From: Fusobacterium varium
Lineage (GTDB): Bacteria; Fusobacteriota; Fusobacteriia; Fusobacteriales; Fusobacteriaceae
Length of the DNA: 64,000 nt
NCBI GenBank assembly: GCA_002356455.1
Contig: AP017968.1
Location: forward strand, 2,852,001 to 2,916,000
Reading direction: 5' to 3'
The notes under the pieces were generated by a model. That model was given only the letters and a program-made list of their open reading frames with translations. It was not told where the DNA came from and did no database searches. Each line of letters starts with the position of its first letter. The first letter of the stretch is position 1. This document shows positions 15,689 to 24,303 of the stretch, piece by piece. The position numbers and the translations under genes were made by a program.

Positions 15689-17459
15689 GGGGCTGTTGCA
15701 AATTTAAAACAGCCCAATTATCAAAAAAGCTGACTTGAAGTTTTCTTCTTGTCAGCTTTTTCTTTTTAAATAAAAAAAGGTATAAAATACTAAAAAATTT
15801 TTCAAATTTCTAATATAATATACCTATGCAAAAACCAATTAATAATAACATTTTTTTTCAATTAAATCAACCCAAACTTTTTAACTTTTTACAATATGAA
15901 ATTTCTGATGATGATCCTGTAAGAAAACTTAGCTCAATATTGGAGGGATTAGATTTTAGTAGTTTAATGCAAGCATTTTCTTACAAAACAAAGGTACATC
16001 CTATCAGAATGTTTTCTATCATTGTTTATGCCTATTCGCGCAATTTAACTTCTACTAGAGATATAGAAATGGCTTGCCATGAAAATATTAAATTTAGGTT
16101 TCTTTTACAAGATTCTAAAATTCCTGATCACTCTACTATTTCTAGATTCTTAGTAAAAACTGAAGATATTCTTCCAGATCTATTTGAACAATTCGTTGAA
16201 AAAATTTTTGAAATGGAAAATATTTCCACTGAAACAATATATATTGATGGCACTAAAATTGAAGCATATGCTAATAAATATACATTTGTTTGGAAAAAAT
16301 CTATTGAAAAATATAGAACTAGATTAGATGAAAAAATTCTTGAATTAATTTCAAATTTTAATGATGATTTCAACTTACAATATGACAACTTCCTTGAAAT
16401 ATATTCATATCTTTCTAATTTGAATTTTCAAATAGTCAAAGGTAGAGGAAAGAGAAAATCTAAAGAGCAAAAGTATTTAGAATTATGCGCAGAATACTTA
16501 GAAAAGTATCAAAAATATTCTAATCATTTTAAAAATCTTAATGGTAGAAATAGCTATTCAAAAACTGATATAGATGCTACTTTTATGAGAATGAAAGATG
16601 ACCATATGAGAAATGGTCAATTAAAACCTGGATATAATCTGCAAATAGGAGTGATTAGTGAATATATTTCTTCATATGAAATTTTTTCTAACCCTTCTGA
16701 TTCTAAAACTTTGATTCCATTTTTAGAGAAAATTTCATCTCAAAATTTAGAAATTAAAAATATTGTAGCTGATGCAGGATATGAAAGCATTTCAAATTAT
16801 GAATATTTGGAAAAAATGGACTATACTTCATACATAAAACCAATATATTTTGAAAAATCTAAAATCAGAAAGTTTAAAAATGATTTAAACAGAGTAGAAA
16901 ATTTAATATATAATCATTCTGAAAATAAACTATTTAGAAAAGATGGATTAGAATTAGAATTTCTATACTCTAACAAAAATAATACAGTTCAATATTTTTG
17001 GAATCCTGAAACTAACAAAAAAATTAAGTACAATGCGAGATTTAGAATTTTATCAAATAAATCAAAAGAGAATGTATCAAGCAATTATGGAAAACAATTA
17101 AGAATGAACAGAAGTATTCAAGTAGAAGGTGCTTTTGCAGTTTTGAAAGAAGATATGAAATTGCGAAAATTAAAAGTTCGAAGTAAAAAAAGTGTTTTAA
17201 GAGAAATATGTTTGTTTTGTATCGCTTACAACTTCAACAGATATCTAAGCAGAAATATAAATAATCGCTTAGGAACAACACTTCACTCATTAAAAGTAGC
17301 TTAGATAAATAAAAAATCATCTACTTCTTTTTTTGATACTTAAAAATAAATATAAAAATATAAATTAGCAGAAATCTATAAAATAGATTTCTATTTTTTT
17401 ATGTAAAATAAGAGAGGCTGCACAAATTAGTTTATCAATCACTAATTTGCAACAGCCCC
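15689..17459 (+). mobile_element. IS1182-like insertion sequence, copy 1
   Basis: The 1771-bp element is bounded by inverted GGGGCTGTTGCAAATT ends; AAA before and TTT after the ends are shared by both copies in this window and may belong to the repeat. Each end contains a subterminal hairpin. The left has GGGCTGTT/AACAGCCC and then AAAAGCTGAC/GTCAGCTTTT. The right has AAATTAGT/ACTAATTT. These probably insulate the transposase gene from outside transcription. No target duplication is evident. Copy 2, inverted and almost identical, is at 26513-28283. Confidence 0.93.
15826..17304 (+). CDS. IS1182-family DDE transposase (copy 1)
   Basis: The 492-residue protein is a full-length transposase. The N-terminal DUF772-type domain (FSYKTKVHPIRMFSIIVYAYSRN, DHSTISRF) is followed by the DDE catalytic core with IYIDGTKIEAYANKYTFVWKK, VADAGYES and the C-terminal EGAFAVLKEDMKLRKLKVR segment containing the last acidic residue. 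No frameshift or stop interrupts it, so it is probably active. It differs from copy 2 at four residues (I/T, D/N, A/V and E/K). The -10-like TATAAT at 15813-15818 lies just before the start codon. Confidence 0.95.
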   Translation: MQKPINNNIFFQLNQPKLFNFLQYEISDDDPVRKLSSILEGLDFSSLMQAFSYKTKVHPIRMFSIIVYAYSRNLTSTRDIEMACHENIKFRFLLQDSKIPDHSTISRFLVKTEDILPDLFEQFVEKIFEMENISTETIYIDGTKIEAYANKYTFVWKKSIEKYRTRLDEKILELISNFNDDFNLQYDNFLEIYSYLSNLNFQIVKGRGKRKSKEQKYLELCAEYLEKYQKYSNHFKNLNGRNSYSKTDIDATFMRMKDDHMRNGQLKPGYNLQIGVISEYISSYEIFSNPSDSKTLIPFLEKISSQNLEIKNIVADAGYESISNYEYLEKMDYTSYIKPIYFEKSKIRKFKNDLNRVENLIYNHSENKLFRKDGLELEFLYSNKNNTVQYFWNPETNKKIKYNARFRILSNKSKENVSSNYGKQLRMNRSIQVEGAFAVLKEDMKLRKLKVRSKKSVLREICLFCIAYNFNRYLSRNINNRLGTTLHSLKVA

Positions 17460-17480
17460 TTTTTACAATATCATTTTTTA

Positions 17481-18626
17481 TTATTTATTATGACTTTCTA
17501 ATATTTTAGCAAAAGCCTCTACACCTTTTAATAATACTTTTTCATCAAAATTGAAATGACAGTTGTGAAGTGGATGAGTGTATCCTTTCTCTTCATTTCT
17601 AGTTCCTAATAGGAAAAATATTCCTGGTACTTCCTGCTGATAGTAAGCAAAATCCTCTGATATTGTCAAAGCGTCCTGCTCTCTATAGTTCATATCTTTC
17701 ATAGTTTCTGTAAATTTTTTATAAAGCTCTTTATCATTTATTACTGGCGGATAAAGAATAACAAGATCCTCATCTATTTTTACGTTATAAGTAAGTTCTA
17801 TTCCTCTATGTATCTCTTTCATTCTTTTTATTATAAATTCTGAATCAGATTGTGCAAATGTTCTTGCAGTTCCCCAAAACTCAACTTTTTCAGGAATTAT
17901 ATTCTGAGCACTTCCTCCAGAGAATTTTCCTATTGTAATAACTCCAGGATCAAATGGAGAAAAATTTCTTGATATTATTGTCTGATAAGCATCTATTACC
18001 TTAGTAAAAGCAATAAGTGGATCTACAGCCTTATGAGGCATAGCTCCATGTCCACTTTTTCCAGTTATTCCCACACTTATCACAGTAGCTTGTGCAAAGA
18101 AAGGTCCTTCTTTACAAGCAACTACACCTTCTGGAAGTTCTGGAAACAAATGCATTCCATAGATAGCTTTTACATTATACTTTTTAAAAATACCTGTTTC
18201 TACAATATCTTTTGCTCTTCCTGGTGCTTCTTCAGCAGGCTGAAATATCAATAATACACTTTTCTCAAGTGGCTGTATTGTTGTAAGATACTTTGCAAAA
18301 GCTAGTAAAGTAGACATATGTCCATCATGCCCACAAGCATGCATTTTACCATTATTTTTAGAAACAAAATCTATTTCATTTTCTTCTTCAATATTTAAAG
18401 CATCAATATCACTACGAAAGGCTATACAATTTTCTTTGTCTTTTCCTTCAATATATATATATAACCCTGTTTCTACTATGTCATGCGGCTCAAGCCCAAT
18501 AGAAACAAGATAATTTTTCAAATATTCTTTAGTTTTAAATTCTTCTAAAGCAGTTTCTGGCATTTGATGTAGTGCTCTTCTATTTTTTATTATATCATCC
18601 AATAAAAAATCTAAATTAAGTTCCAT
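17481..18626 (-). CDS. M20 family metallopeptidase / amidohydrolase
   Basis: The 381-residue cytoplasmic enzyme belongs to the M20D amidohydrolases (hippurate hydrolase, N-acyl-amino-acid hydrolase, indole-acetyl hydrolase type). Metal ligands are in MHACGHDGHMSTLLAFAK and LIFQPAEEAPGRAKDIVETG, with MHLFPELPEG and GKSGHGAMPHKAVDPL in the dimerisation region. The ATG preceded by GGGGGA gives this start. A longer reading frame upstream has no ribosome site. The natural substrate is not predictable. It lies just inside IS copy 1. Confidence 0.88.
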   Translation of the reverse strand: MELNLDFLLDDIIKNRRALHQMPETALEEFKTKEYLKNYLVSIGLEPHDIVETGLYIYIEGKDKENCIAFRSDIDALNIEEENEIDFVSKNNGKMHACGHDGHMSTLLAFAKYLTTIQPLEKSVLLIFQPAEEAPGRAKDIVETGIFKKYNVKAIYGMHLFPELPEGVVACKEGPFFAQATVISVGITGKSGHGAMPHKAVDPLIAFTKVIDAYQTIISRNFSPFDPGVITIGKFSGGSAQNIIPEKVEFWGTARTFAQSDSEFIIKRMKEIHRGIELTYNVKIDEDLVILYPPVINDKELYKKFTETMKDMNYREQDALTISEDFAYYQQEVPGIFFLLGTRNEEKGYTHPLHNCHFNFDEKVLLKGVEAFAKILESHNK

Positions 18627-18857
18627 TATATATCCCCCTTTATTTATACAATTTTTAAGTATCTGACTACATATTAACATAAAAGCAGAAAAAATATAAT
18701 AAAAATATGAAAAAGAACTTTTATATTTTTCTACTTGCAACCCTCCTTTGACATTCTGTAATCAAATATTTTCATTAATTCTATCATAGAGTAATGGCTA
18801 AATATTTATCAATATGGTAAAATCATACTATAGGAAAAAATTATCTTGGAGGAAAAT

Positions 18858-19109
18858 ATGGAAGAAGCTGGAAAAAGTTTTATTAAGATATATGGTGCAT
18901 ACCTTGTTCCTTTAGCTGGATTTATATTCCTATTTGGAGCAATCTTTAATTGGAAATGGATAACTGACCCTGCTGGAGATAAATTATTTATGAGGTTTAT
19001 CTATAGAACATTTGGAGAAAAAGGCTACAGAATAACTATTGGAATATCTGGGGTTATTATTATCATTTGCAGTACCTTTCTTATAATAATGGATAAAAGA
19101 GGTTTTTAA
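18858..19109 (+). CDS. Imm17-like small membrane immunity protein
   Basis: The 83-residue protein has two membrane segments (AYLVPLAGFIFLFGAIFNW and GISGVIIIICSTFLIIMD) separated by a cytoplasmic-type loop WITDPAGDKLFMRFIYRTFGEKGYRI. This topology and the FNWKWITDP and FGEKGYRI stretches resemble the Imm17 family, predicted immunity proteins of polymorphic toxin systems. The start is the ATG after GGAGG. It is the first gene of a six-gene plus-strand group of immunity-type genes. No cognate toxin is visible nearby. Confidence 0.7.
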   Translation: MEEAGKSFIKIYGAYLVPLAGFIFLFGAIFNWKWITDPAGDKLFMRFIYRTFGEKGYRITIGISGVIIIICSTFLIIMDKRGF

Positions 19110-19166
19110 AACATAAATAAAAAATCACAACAAACAAATTATTTAACATAAAACAGGAGGAATAAA

Positions 19167-19670
19167 ATGGGAATGCTTGCACAATATATGGCTGTTGATA
19201 ATAAAATATTCAATGGTATATTAAAAATGAATAATGAAGAGATAATTGATAAAATAGAAGAATTATCTGAAAATGAGCAGTGTGATATCTGTGATATTGA
19301 TAAAATGTGGGATGGTCTTCATTTTCTTTTAACTGGAAGATCGGCTTCTAAACCAATAGAAAATAATAAATTAAGTGAAGCAGTTGTAGGAACAGGCATA
19401 TTTGATGAAAATGGGGATGATTTTCTAACTTATATCAAATCTGAAGAATTGACAGCTATAATAGGTGCAATGGAAAACATTGATATTAATGAGCTATTAG
19501 ATAAATATAATATGGATGACTTCAAAAATGCTAAAATATATCCTAATATTTGGAAAAAAGAAGATGAAAATGATATTCATGATGAACTTGTCTTTTGCTT
19601 TGAAAGCATGCTGGATTTCTATAAAAAATGCAATAAGAAAAATATGAATATTATAATAAGTATCTATTAA
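19167..19670 (+). CDS. YfbM-like protein (DUF1877)
   Basis: The 167-residue protein matches the DUF1877/YfbM family: N-terminal MGMLAQYMAVDNKIF, the central DIDKMWDGLHFLLTGRSA (family hallmark K-x-W-x-x-L-H-x-L-L-T-G) and GTGIFDENGDDFLTYIKSEEL. The family is frequent in polymorphic-toxin immunity loci and its biochemical role is not established. An AGGAGG site precedes the ATG. It is in the same operon-like row as Imm17 and the ankyrin protein. Confidence 0.85.
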   Translation: MGMLAQYMAVDNKIFNGILKMNNEEIIDKIEELSENEQCDICDIDKMWDGLHFLLTGRSASKPIENNKLSEAVVGTGIFDENGDDFLTYIKSEELTAIIGAMENIDINELLDKYNMDDFKNAKIYPNIWKKEDENDIHDELVFCFESMLDFYKKCNKKNMNIIISIY

Positions 19671-19685
19671 TAAGCAGGGGGAAAA

Positions 19686-20768
19686 ATGTATAGTATAGGA
19701 AATATTGGAAACTTTGAAACTATTCCAGAGCCTGCTGCTGCCATATATGAAAAAAATCTAAAAAAAATGCAGGAATTATATGAAAGAGGCTGGAATATAA
19801 ATGAAAAAATAAGTCTAGGAAAATATTCAAATATAACACCTTTAGAAATAGCTGTAATCACAAATAATTCTGCTCCTTTAAGATGGCTGTTGGAAAATGG
19901 CGCTTCTCTGGATGTAGGGAACTTTACCATCATAGAACAGGCTGCTCAGCATTGTAATGATAAGATTGTATCACTTTTGCTGAATCATAATGCTCTTGAC
20001 TTTTTACCAGAAAAGAAATACCCTGATATCTTTATTAGAATATCTTATGGAAAAAAATTTGAAAATATATCAATACTTGAAAAATATGGAATAACTGTAA
20101 AAAAATATGGTGGTCGTGCTTTAAGGTCAGCAGCTTCTGATGGCAATATGGAAGAAACAAAGATGTGGGCAGAAATGGGAGCTGATTTAAATTATCATGA
20201 GCCTGATATGGTATTTCCATATGCTTCTACTCCTGTTATTGAAGCTGCCAGAAGCGACCATACAGAAATTACGGAATACCTGATAAAGCAAGGAAGTGAT
20301 ATCACTATTACTGATAAATATGGCGATCGTCCATATTCTCTTGCCTCTAAAAATAAAAATCTTAAATTAATGGAATATTTAAAATCTCTGGAGCCTGCTG
20401 AATGGCATAATGAACAGGAAAAATTAAGGATGCTTAAAGGTTATAAACTTCCTGCTGATATGCTGGAATATCTAAAAAAAGAACCTGAAGAAATTAACTT
20501 TTCTGAAAAAGAATACTATCCAAAATATATCCGTTTCTACAAATTTATGGACTTACAAGAGATGAAATGGAAAAGAAAAAAACTTCTTTCTTTGGTAGAA
20601 GAAGTAGAAAATTATGAGATATTTATAGTTTGGTCTCCATCAGAAAAAGCCATCTGCTATATAGATTCTGAACATGAAATATTTGCAAAAGTATGTACAT
20701 GGAAGGAATTTATCAGTAATACTGAAAAATATATAACTGATATAATAGATGGAAAATACGATAATTAA
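19686..20768 (+). CDS. Ankyrin repeat protein
   Basis: The 360-residue protein consists of ankyrin-type helix-turn-helix units in its first ~235 residues (TPLEIAVITNNSAPLRWLLENGASL, RALRSAASDGNMEETKMWAEMGADL, TPVIEAARSDHTEITEYLIKQGSDI, then DRPYSLASKNKNLKLMEYL). A C-terminal ~120 residues of mixed fold follow, with YEIFIVWSPSEKAICYID. Ankyrin proteins bind other proteins. In this row of genes it could neutralise a toxin by direct binding, which is inference. GGGGGA precedes the ATG, 15 bases after the preceding gene. Confidence 0.85.
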   Translation: MYSIGNIGNFETIPEPAAAIYEKNLKKMQELYERGWNINEKISLGKYSNITPLEIAVITNNSAPLRWLLENGASLDVGNFTIIEQAAQHCNDKIVSLLLNHNALDFLPEKKYPDIFIRISYGKKFENISILEKYGITVKKYGGRALRSAASDGNMEETKMWAEMGADLNYHEPDMVFPYASTPVIEAARSDHTEITEYLIKQGSDITITDKYGDRPYSLASKNKNLKLMEYLKSLEPAEWHNEQEKLRMLKGYKLPADMLEYLKKEPEEINFSEKEYYPKYIRFYKFMDLQEMKWKRKKLLSLVEEVENYEIFIVWSPSEKAICYIDSEHEIFAKVCTWKEFISNTEKYITDIIDGKYDN

Positions 20769-20786
20769 GAATAATTGGAGGTATAA

Positions 20787-21263
20787 ATGAAAATAACATA
20801 TTTTAATGAATTTGATCCTCAAATTGATTATACAGATACTACTATCATTTTAGATGGCAAAGAGGTACAATTAGATTTAAATTGCGAAGAGGTTATTGGC
20901 TCTACAGGTTGGATTGATGAATATGAAAAATATACAGTTCAGTTAGAGAGAATAAAAAAAGATATTTTACAATATATAAACAATGATTTTATTGAAGATG
21001 GATTAACAAAGGAATGGATAACTTTTCACTTAGAAGAAATAGATGAGGAATATATTGATGCTCTCTTAAAAAATGCAGAACAATTTTTAAGTAAAGAAGA
21101 ACAGGCACTATCTCTATTAAAGCTTAGAAGAATTGGACTTTATCCAGAATATGAAGGATATGCTATATGGGATTTTGTCCTAGATGATGAGGTAAGTGAT
21201 GAAATACTTACCCTGCAAACTGATATTAATGGCAATATATTAAATATTGCATGGGAAAGTTAA
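20787..21263 (+). CDS. DUF2004-like protein, probable immunity protein
   Basis: The 158-residue acidic protein resembles the DUF2004 family, whose C-terminal part has the pattern LGFYP-(D/E)-x-(6)-F-D-(Y/F)-x-(L/I)-D (here RRIGLYPEYEGYAIWDFVLDDEVSDEIL) and ends with NGNILNIAWES. Such proteins occur as single genes in toxin-immunity clusters. No catalytic residues were recognised. GGAGGT precedes the ATG, 18 bases after the ankyrin gene. Confidence 0.65.
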   Translation: MKITYFNEFDPQIDYTDTTIILDGKEVQLDLNCEEVIGSTGWIDEYEKYTVQLERIKKDILQYINNDFIEDGLTKEWITFHLEEIDEEYIDALLKNAEQFLSKEEQALSLLKLRRIGLYPEYEGYAIWDFVLDDEVSDEILTLQTDINGNILNIAWES

Positions 21264-21282
21264 AAATTTTAAGGAGGAAATT

Positions 21283-22071
21283 ATGAGTTATGATTTAATG
21301 GTATTTGAATTTTCTAAAGCTCCTAAAACACAAGCTGAATTTTTGCAATGGTATGAAATGCAAACTGAATGGGAAGAAGAACATGATTATGAAGATCCTG
21401 AAATAACTTCTCCTGCTCTTAGAGAATGGTTTATGGAAATGATAAAAACTTTTCCTCAAATGAATGGACCTTTTGCTCTTGAAGATGATGAAATTGAAGA
21501 TGAATCATATCTTACTGATTACAGTATTGGAAAAGATATTATATATGCTGGTTTTGCTTGGTCTTTAGCAGATGAAGCTTATGATTTAGTAAGAGAACTT
21601 TCAGAAAAATATAGAGTTGGTTTTTTTGATGTTAGTGGTAATGGAGATATTATCTATCCTGATGGAATTATTTTTTCCCATAATGAAGAAGATATAGAGG
21701 AAGAATATGAATACAGCTATGATGAAACTACTCTTTATTCTCCTGTTAAAAAATTTGATAATAACTTTAAAATACTAGAAGAAATGTATAATGATAACTA
21801 TTATCCAAATTTCTTAGTTGATAAAATAGCAGAAGAAATAAATAAAGTAATTTTATTCTTAGAAAATGGAACTCATACATATGGAGAAATACAGAAAAAA
21901 TTTGATATGATGACTATTGCTATAAATGAACTGGAAGAAGAATTTGATGATAATGACAGTGAAATAGAAACTGTAGCAAGAGAAAGTATAGGAGCTGCTG
22001 TTGACTATATTCTTGAATGGTTTGGAATAGCTATAGATGTAGAGGAAGCTATAGGAGAAAGGGAATGGTAA
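21283..22071 (+). CDS. Immunity-type two-domain protein (MSYDLMVFE domain plus DUF5713-like)
   Basis: The 262-residue acidic protein appears to be a fusion. Residues 1-~145 match a common hypothetical family beginning SYDLMVFEFSKAPKTQAEFL, with TQTEWEEEHDYEDP-type and FAWSLADEAYDLVRELSEKY motifs. Residues ~165-262 match the DUF5713 pattern (LEEMYNDNYYPNFLVDKI, ELEEEFDDNDSEIETVARE). Both parts are usually separate proteins found near toxin-immunity genes. The start is the ATG preceded by AAGGAGG; a longer frame overlapping the previous gene has no such site. The function is not proven. Confidence 0.65.
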   Translation: MSYDLMVFEFSKAPKTQAEFLQWYEMQTEWEEEHDYEDPEITSPALREWFMEMIKTFPQMNGPFALEDDEIEDESYLTDYSIGKDIIYAGFAWSLADEAYDLVRELSEKYRVGFFDVSGNGDIIYPDGIIFSHNEEDIEEEYEYSYDETTLYSPVKKFDNNFKILEEMYNDNYYPNFLVDKIAEEINKVILFLENGTHTYGEIQKKFDMMTIAINELEEEFDDNDSEIETVARESIGAAVDYILEWFGIAIDVEEAIGEREW

Positions 22072-22077
22072 TAAATA

Positions 22078-22941
22078 ATGGAAAAAAGATTGAAAGATGA
22101 ATTTGAAAATCTATTAGAAAAAGCTGAGTATAGTAAAATAATAAAAAAAATAAAATCTCTTCCAAGTGATACTAGAGATTATGAAATCAACAGCTATATG
22201 GCTAGAGCATTCAGTGGAGAAGGAAAATTTGACAGTACATTGAAAGTATTGTTCTCTATTGAAAAAGATGGAATAGCTGATCCTTTATGGTATTATAGAG
22301 TAGGATTTGCTTATTATTCTCTTGAAGAATTTGAAAAAGCTCAAAAATATACAAAACAATCTTTGGAATTAGATCCTAATGACAGATGGACAATAATGCT
22401 TTTAAGAGTATTAAATAAAAAATTAAATATATATGAAAGTAAAAAAACTGGGAATGATCTTAAAGCTATAGATTTTAAAAAATCAGATGTATTTACTGCT
22501 GAAACTTTATTCAGCATCTGGAAAAATGATCTTACTGATCTATACATTGATACTGAAGAGGATTTTAAAATCGATTCTTTTCTTCCACAGATAAAGGACA
22601 AGTTAAAATGGATTGAAGATAATTCACAAACAATAGAAAAAGTGCTTATTGATGATGGAATGCTTGAATTAGCTGAAGATTGGGCTTCCAGTGCTGAAGA
22701 AGCAGAAGATGAAGAGCAGGAATGTTATGTTATGGAAGATGGAGAAAAAGTATTTTTTCCAATCTCTGAGAAAGATTTTACTGACAGTCTATATGTTGAA
22801 AGTATTACTATGAATATTGAAAACAATGAAATTTCTTTAGAAATATTTTTCTGCTGCAGTCCTGACTATTTTGCAGGACACTGCATAATAGTAGAAGTAG
22901 ATAGAGATGGAAATATTACAAGTCAAAGTTTGGCTGGATAA
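22078..22941 (+). CDS. TPR-repeat protein of the immunity-type gene row
   Basis: The 287-residue protein has an N-terminal TPR region (about residues 1-125, with DPLWYYRVGFAYYSLEEFEKAQKYTKQSLELDPND as a clear repeat) that should bind protein. The C-terminal part contains EDGEKVFFPISEKDF and ends in beta-rich ISLEIFFCCSPDYFAGHCIIVEVDRDGNI, a pattern seen in small immunity-like domains but not assigned. It starts six bases after the preceding stop and is the last gene of the row, before a convergent terminator. Confidence 0.75.
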   Translation: MEKRLKDEFENLLEKAEYSKIIKKIKSLPSDTRDYEINSYMARAFSGEGKFDSTLKVLFSIEKDGIADPLWYYRVGFAYYSLEEFEKAQKYTKQSLELDPNDRWTIMLLRVLNKKLNIYESKKTGNDLKAIDFKKSDVFTAETLFSIWKNDLTDLYIDTEEDFKIDSFLPQIKDKLKWIEDNSQTIEKVLIDDGMLELAEDWASSAEEAEDEEQECYVMEDGEKVFFPISEKDFTDSLYVESITMNIENNEISLEIFFCCSPDYFAGHCIIVEVDRDGNITSQSLAG

Positions 22942-22949
22942 TAAAAAAT

Positions 22950-23010
22950 AAAAAAGAGAGTTACCTATAAGTAAGATTCGCAATCTTCCCTAGGTACTCT
23001 CTTTTTTATT
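22950..23010. terminator. Bidirectional terminator between TPR gene and rtcB
   Basis: Outer arms AAAAAGAGAGT and ACTCTCTTTTT enclose an inner stem AAGATT-CGC-AATCTT. T-runs occur on both strands. It serves the convergent TPR and rtcB genes. Confidence 0.85.
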
Positions 23011-24220
23011 CACCAGCTTTAAAATTATATATAGGTATAATTCTTTTTATAATATCTACTGTATCCCCTATATTCTTTACAATATCCTCCATAGCTTTAT
23101 ATGCCATAGGACATTCATCTAAAGTATCTTTATTTACAGATGTAGTATATACTCCCACCATCTCTTCTTTAAAACTTTTTAAATTAAATACTTTTTTTGC
23201 TTTTGTACGACTCATTAATCTTCCAGCACCATGTGGAGCTGAATAGTTCCAATCTTCATTTCCTTTTCCTATACATATAAGACTTCCATCTCTCATATTT
23301 ATTGGTATTAAAAGTTTTTCTCCCTTTTTAGCTGACACTGCCCCTTTTCTTAATATCATCATATCAGTATCAATATAGTTATGTATTGTTGTGAATTCTT
23401 CTATTATTTCTGTTTCCACCCCTTTAATTATTTCATTCATCATAGCTTTTCTATTTAATACAGCAAATTTCTGTATCAGTTTCATATCATATATATAATC
23501 ATCAAAAAGTTCTTCTGATACATAAGCTAAAGCTGGTGGAATATCTGTTATTATCTGTTTTTTTATTTCTTTAATTGTTTTATTTATTTCTTTTTCTCTT
23601 CCTTCACTTTTTAATTGTTCTATAATTTTTTCAATATCTACATCACTTACTTTATTAAGAGCTTTATATCCCATCTTTTGATAATAATTAGCTACTTCCA
23701 ACCCTAAATGTCTGCTCCCTGAATGAACAGTTATATAGATATTTCCTTCTTCATCTTTACCAGCTTCAATAAAATGATTTCCACCACCTAAAGTTCCTAT
23801 GCTTCTTATAGCTCTATCCATTTTCACATGTCCTGTACATCTTAATTGATTCAGATCAATTTCATTTATTAATTCATGAGGAATTTTTCTTATATTATGA
23901 CCTGATGGTATTTTTTCATAGATAAGTTTATCTAATTTTTCTAAATCAATTTCCTTATCTGCTATCATAACTGTTTCCATTCCACAGCCTATATCCACTC
24001 CTACCAAGTTTGGTATCACTTTATCAGTTATAGTCATTGTAGTTCCAATAGTACATCCTGCACCTGAATGTACATCAGGCATAATACGTATTTTACTTCC
24101 ACTTATAAATTCCTGATTACATAATATTTTTACTTGTTCAACTGCTTCATTTTCTATCACATTTGTAAAAACTTTAGCAGTATTATATTTTCCAGTTATC
24201 TCATAAAATTTAGTTCTCAT
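23006..24220 (-). CDS. rtcB: RtcB family RNA 3'-phosphate ligase
   Basis: The 404-residue protein is RtcB, a Mn/GTP-dependent ligase joining 2',3'-cyclic phosphate or 3'-phosphate RNA ends to 5'-OH ends. It shows VDIGCGM with the metal-binding Cys, GTLGGGNHFIEAG, HSGSRHLG and the guanylylation histidine region SAPHGAGRLMSR. Length is in the range of shorter bacterial RtcB proteins. It is the downstream gene of a minus-strand set with two WYL regulators, suggesting inducible RNA repair. No rtcA gene is present. The start is the ATG after GGAGAA. Confidence 0.92.
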   Translation of the reverse strand: MRTKFYEITGKYNTAKVFTNVIENEAVEQVKILCNQEFISGSKIRIMPDVHSGAGCTIGTTMTITDKVIPNLVGVDIGCGMETVMIADKEIDLEKLDKLIYEKIPSGHNIRKIPHELINEIDLNQLRCTGHVKMDRAIRSIGTLGGGNHFIEAGKDEEGNIYITVHSGSRHLGLEVANYYQKMGYKALNKVSDVDIEKIIEQLKSEGREKEINKTIKEIKKQIITDIPPALAYVSEELFDDYIYDMKLIQKFAVLNRKAMMNEIIKGVETEIIEEFTTIHNYIDTDMMILRKGAVSAKKGEKLLIPINMRDGSLICIGKGNEDWNYSAPHGAGRLMSRTKAKKVFNLKSFKEEMVGVYTTSVNKDTLDECPMAYKAMEDIVKNIGDTVDIIKRIIPIYNFKAGE

Positions 24221-24264
24221 ATTTTCTCCTTTTATCCTGCAGGTATTTTATATCTTAATCATAC

Positions 24265-24286
24265 ATGATAACTTTTCCATTATCAT
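24265..24286. promoter_or_regulatory. Palindrome between the WYL genes and rtcB
   Basis: ATGATAA and TTATCAT arms (7 bases each) are separated by 8 bases in the 83-base gap before rtcB. The size and place fit an operator or a weak hairpin. No T-run follows on the minus strand, so it is not an obvious terminator. Confidence 0.35.
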
Positions 24287-24303
24287 TAAAAAAAATCTGC
24301 GAA

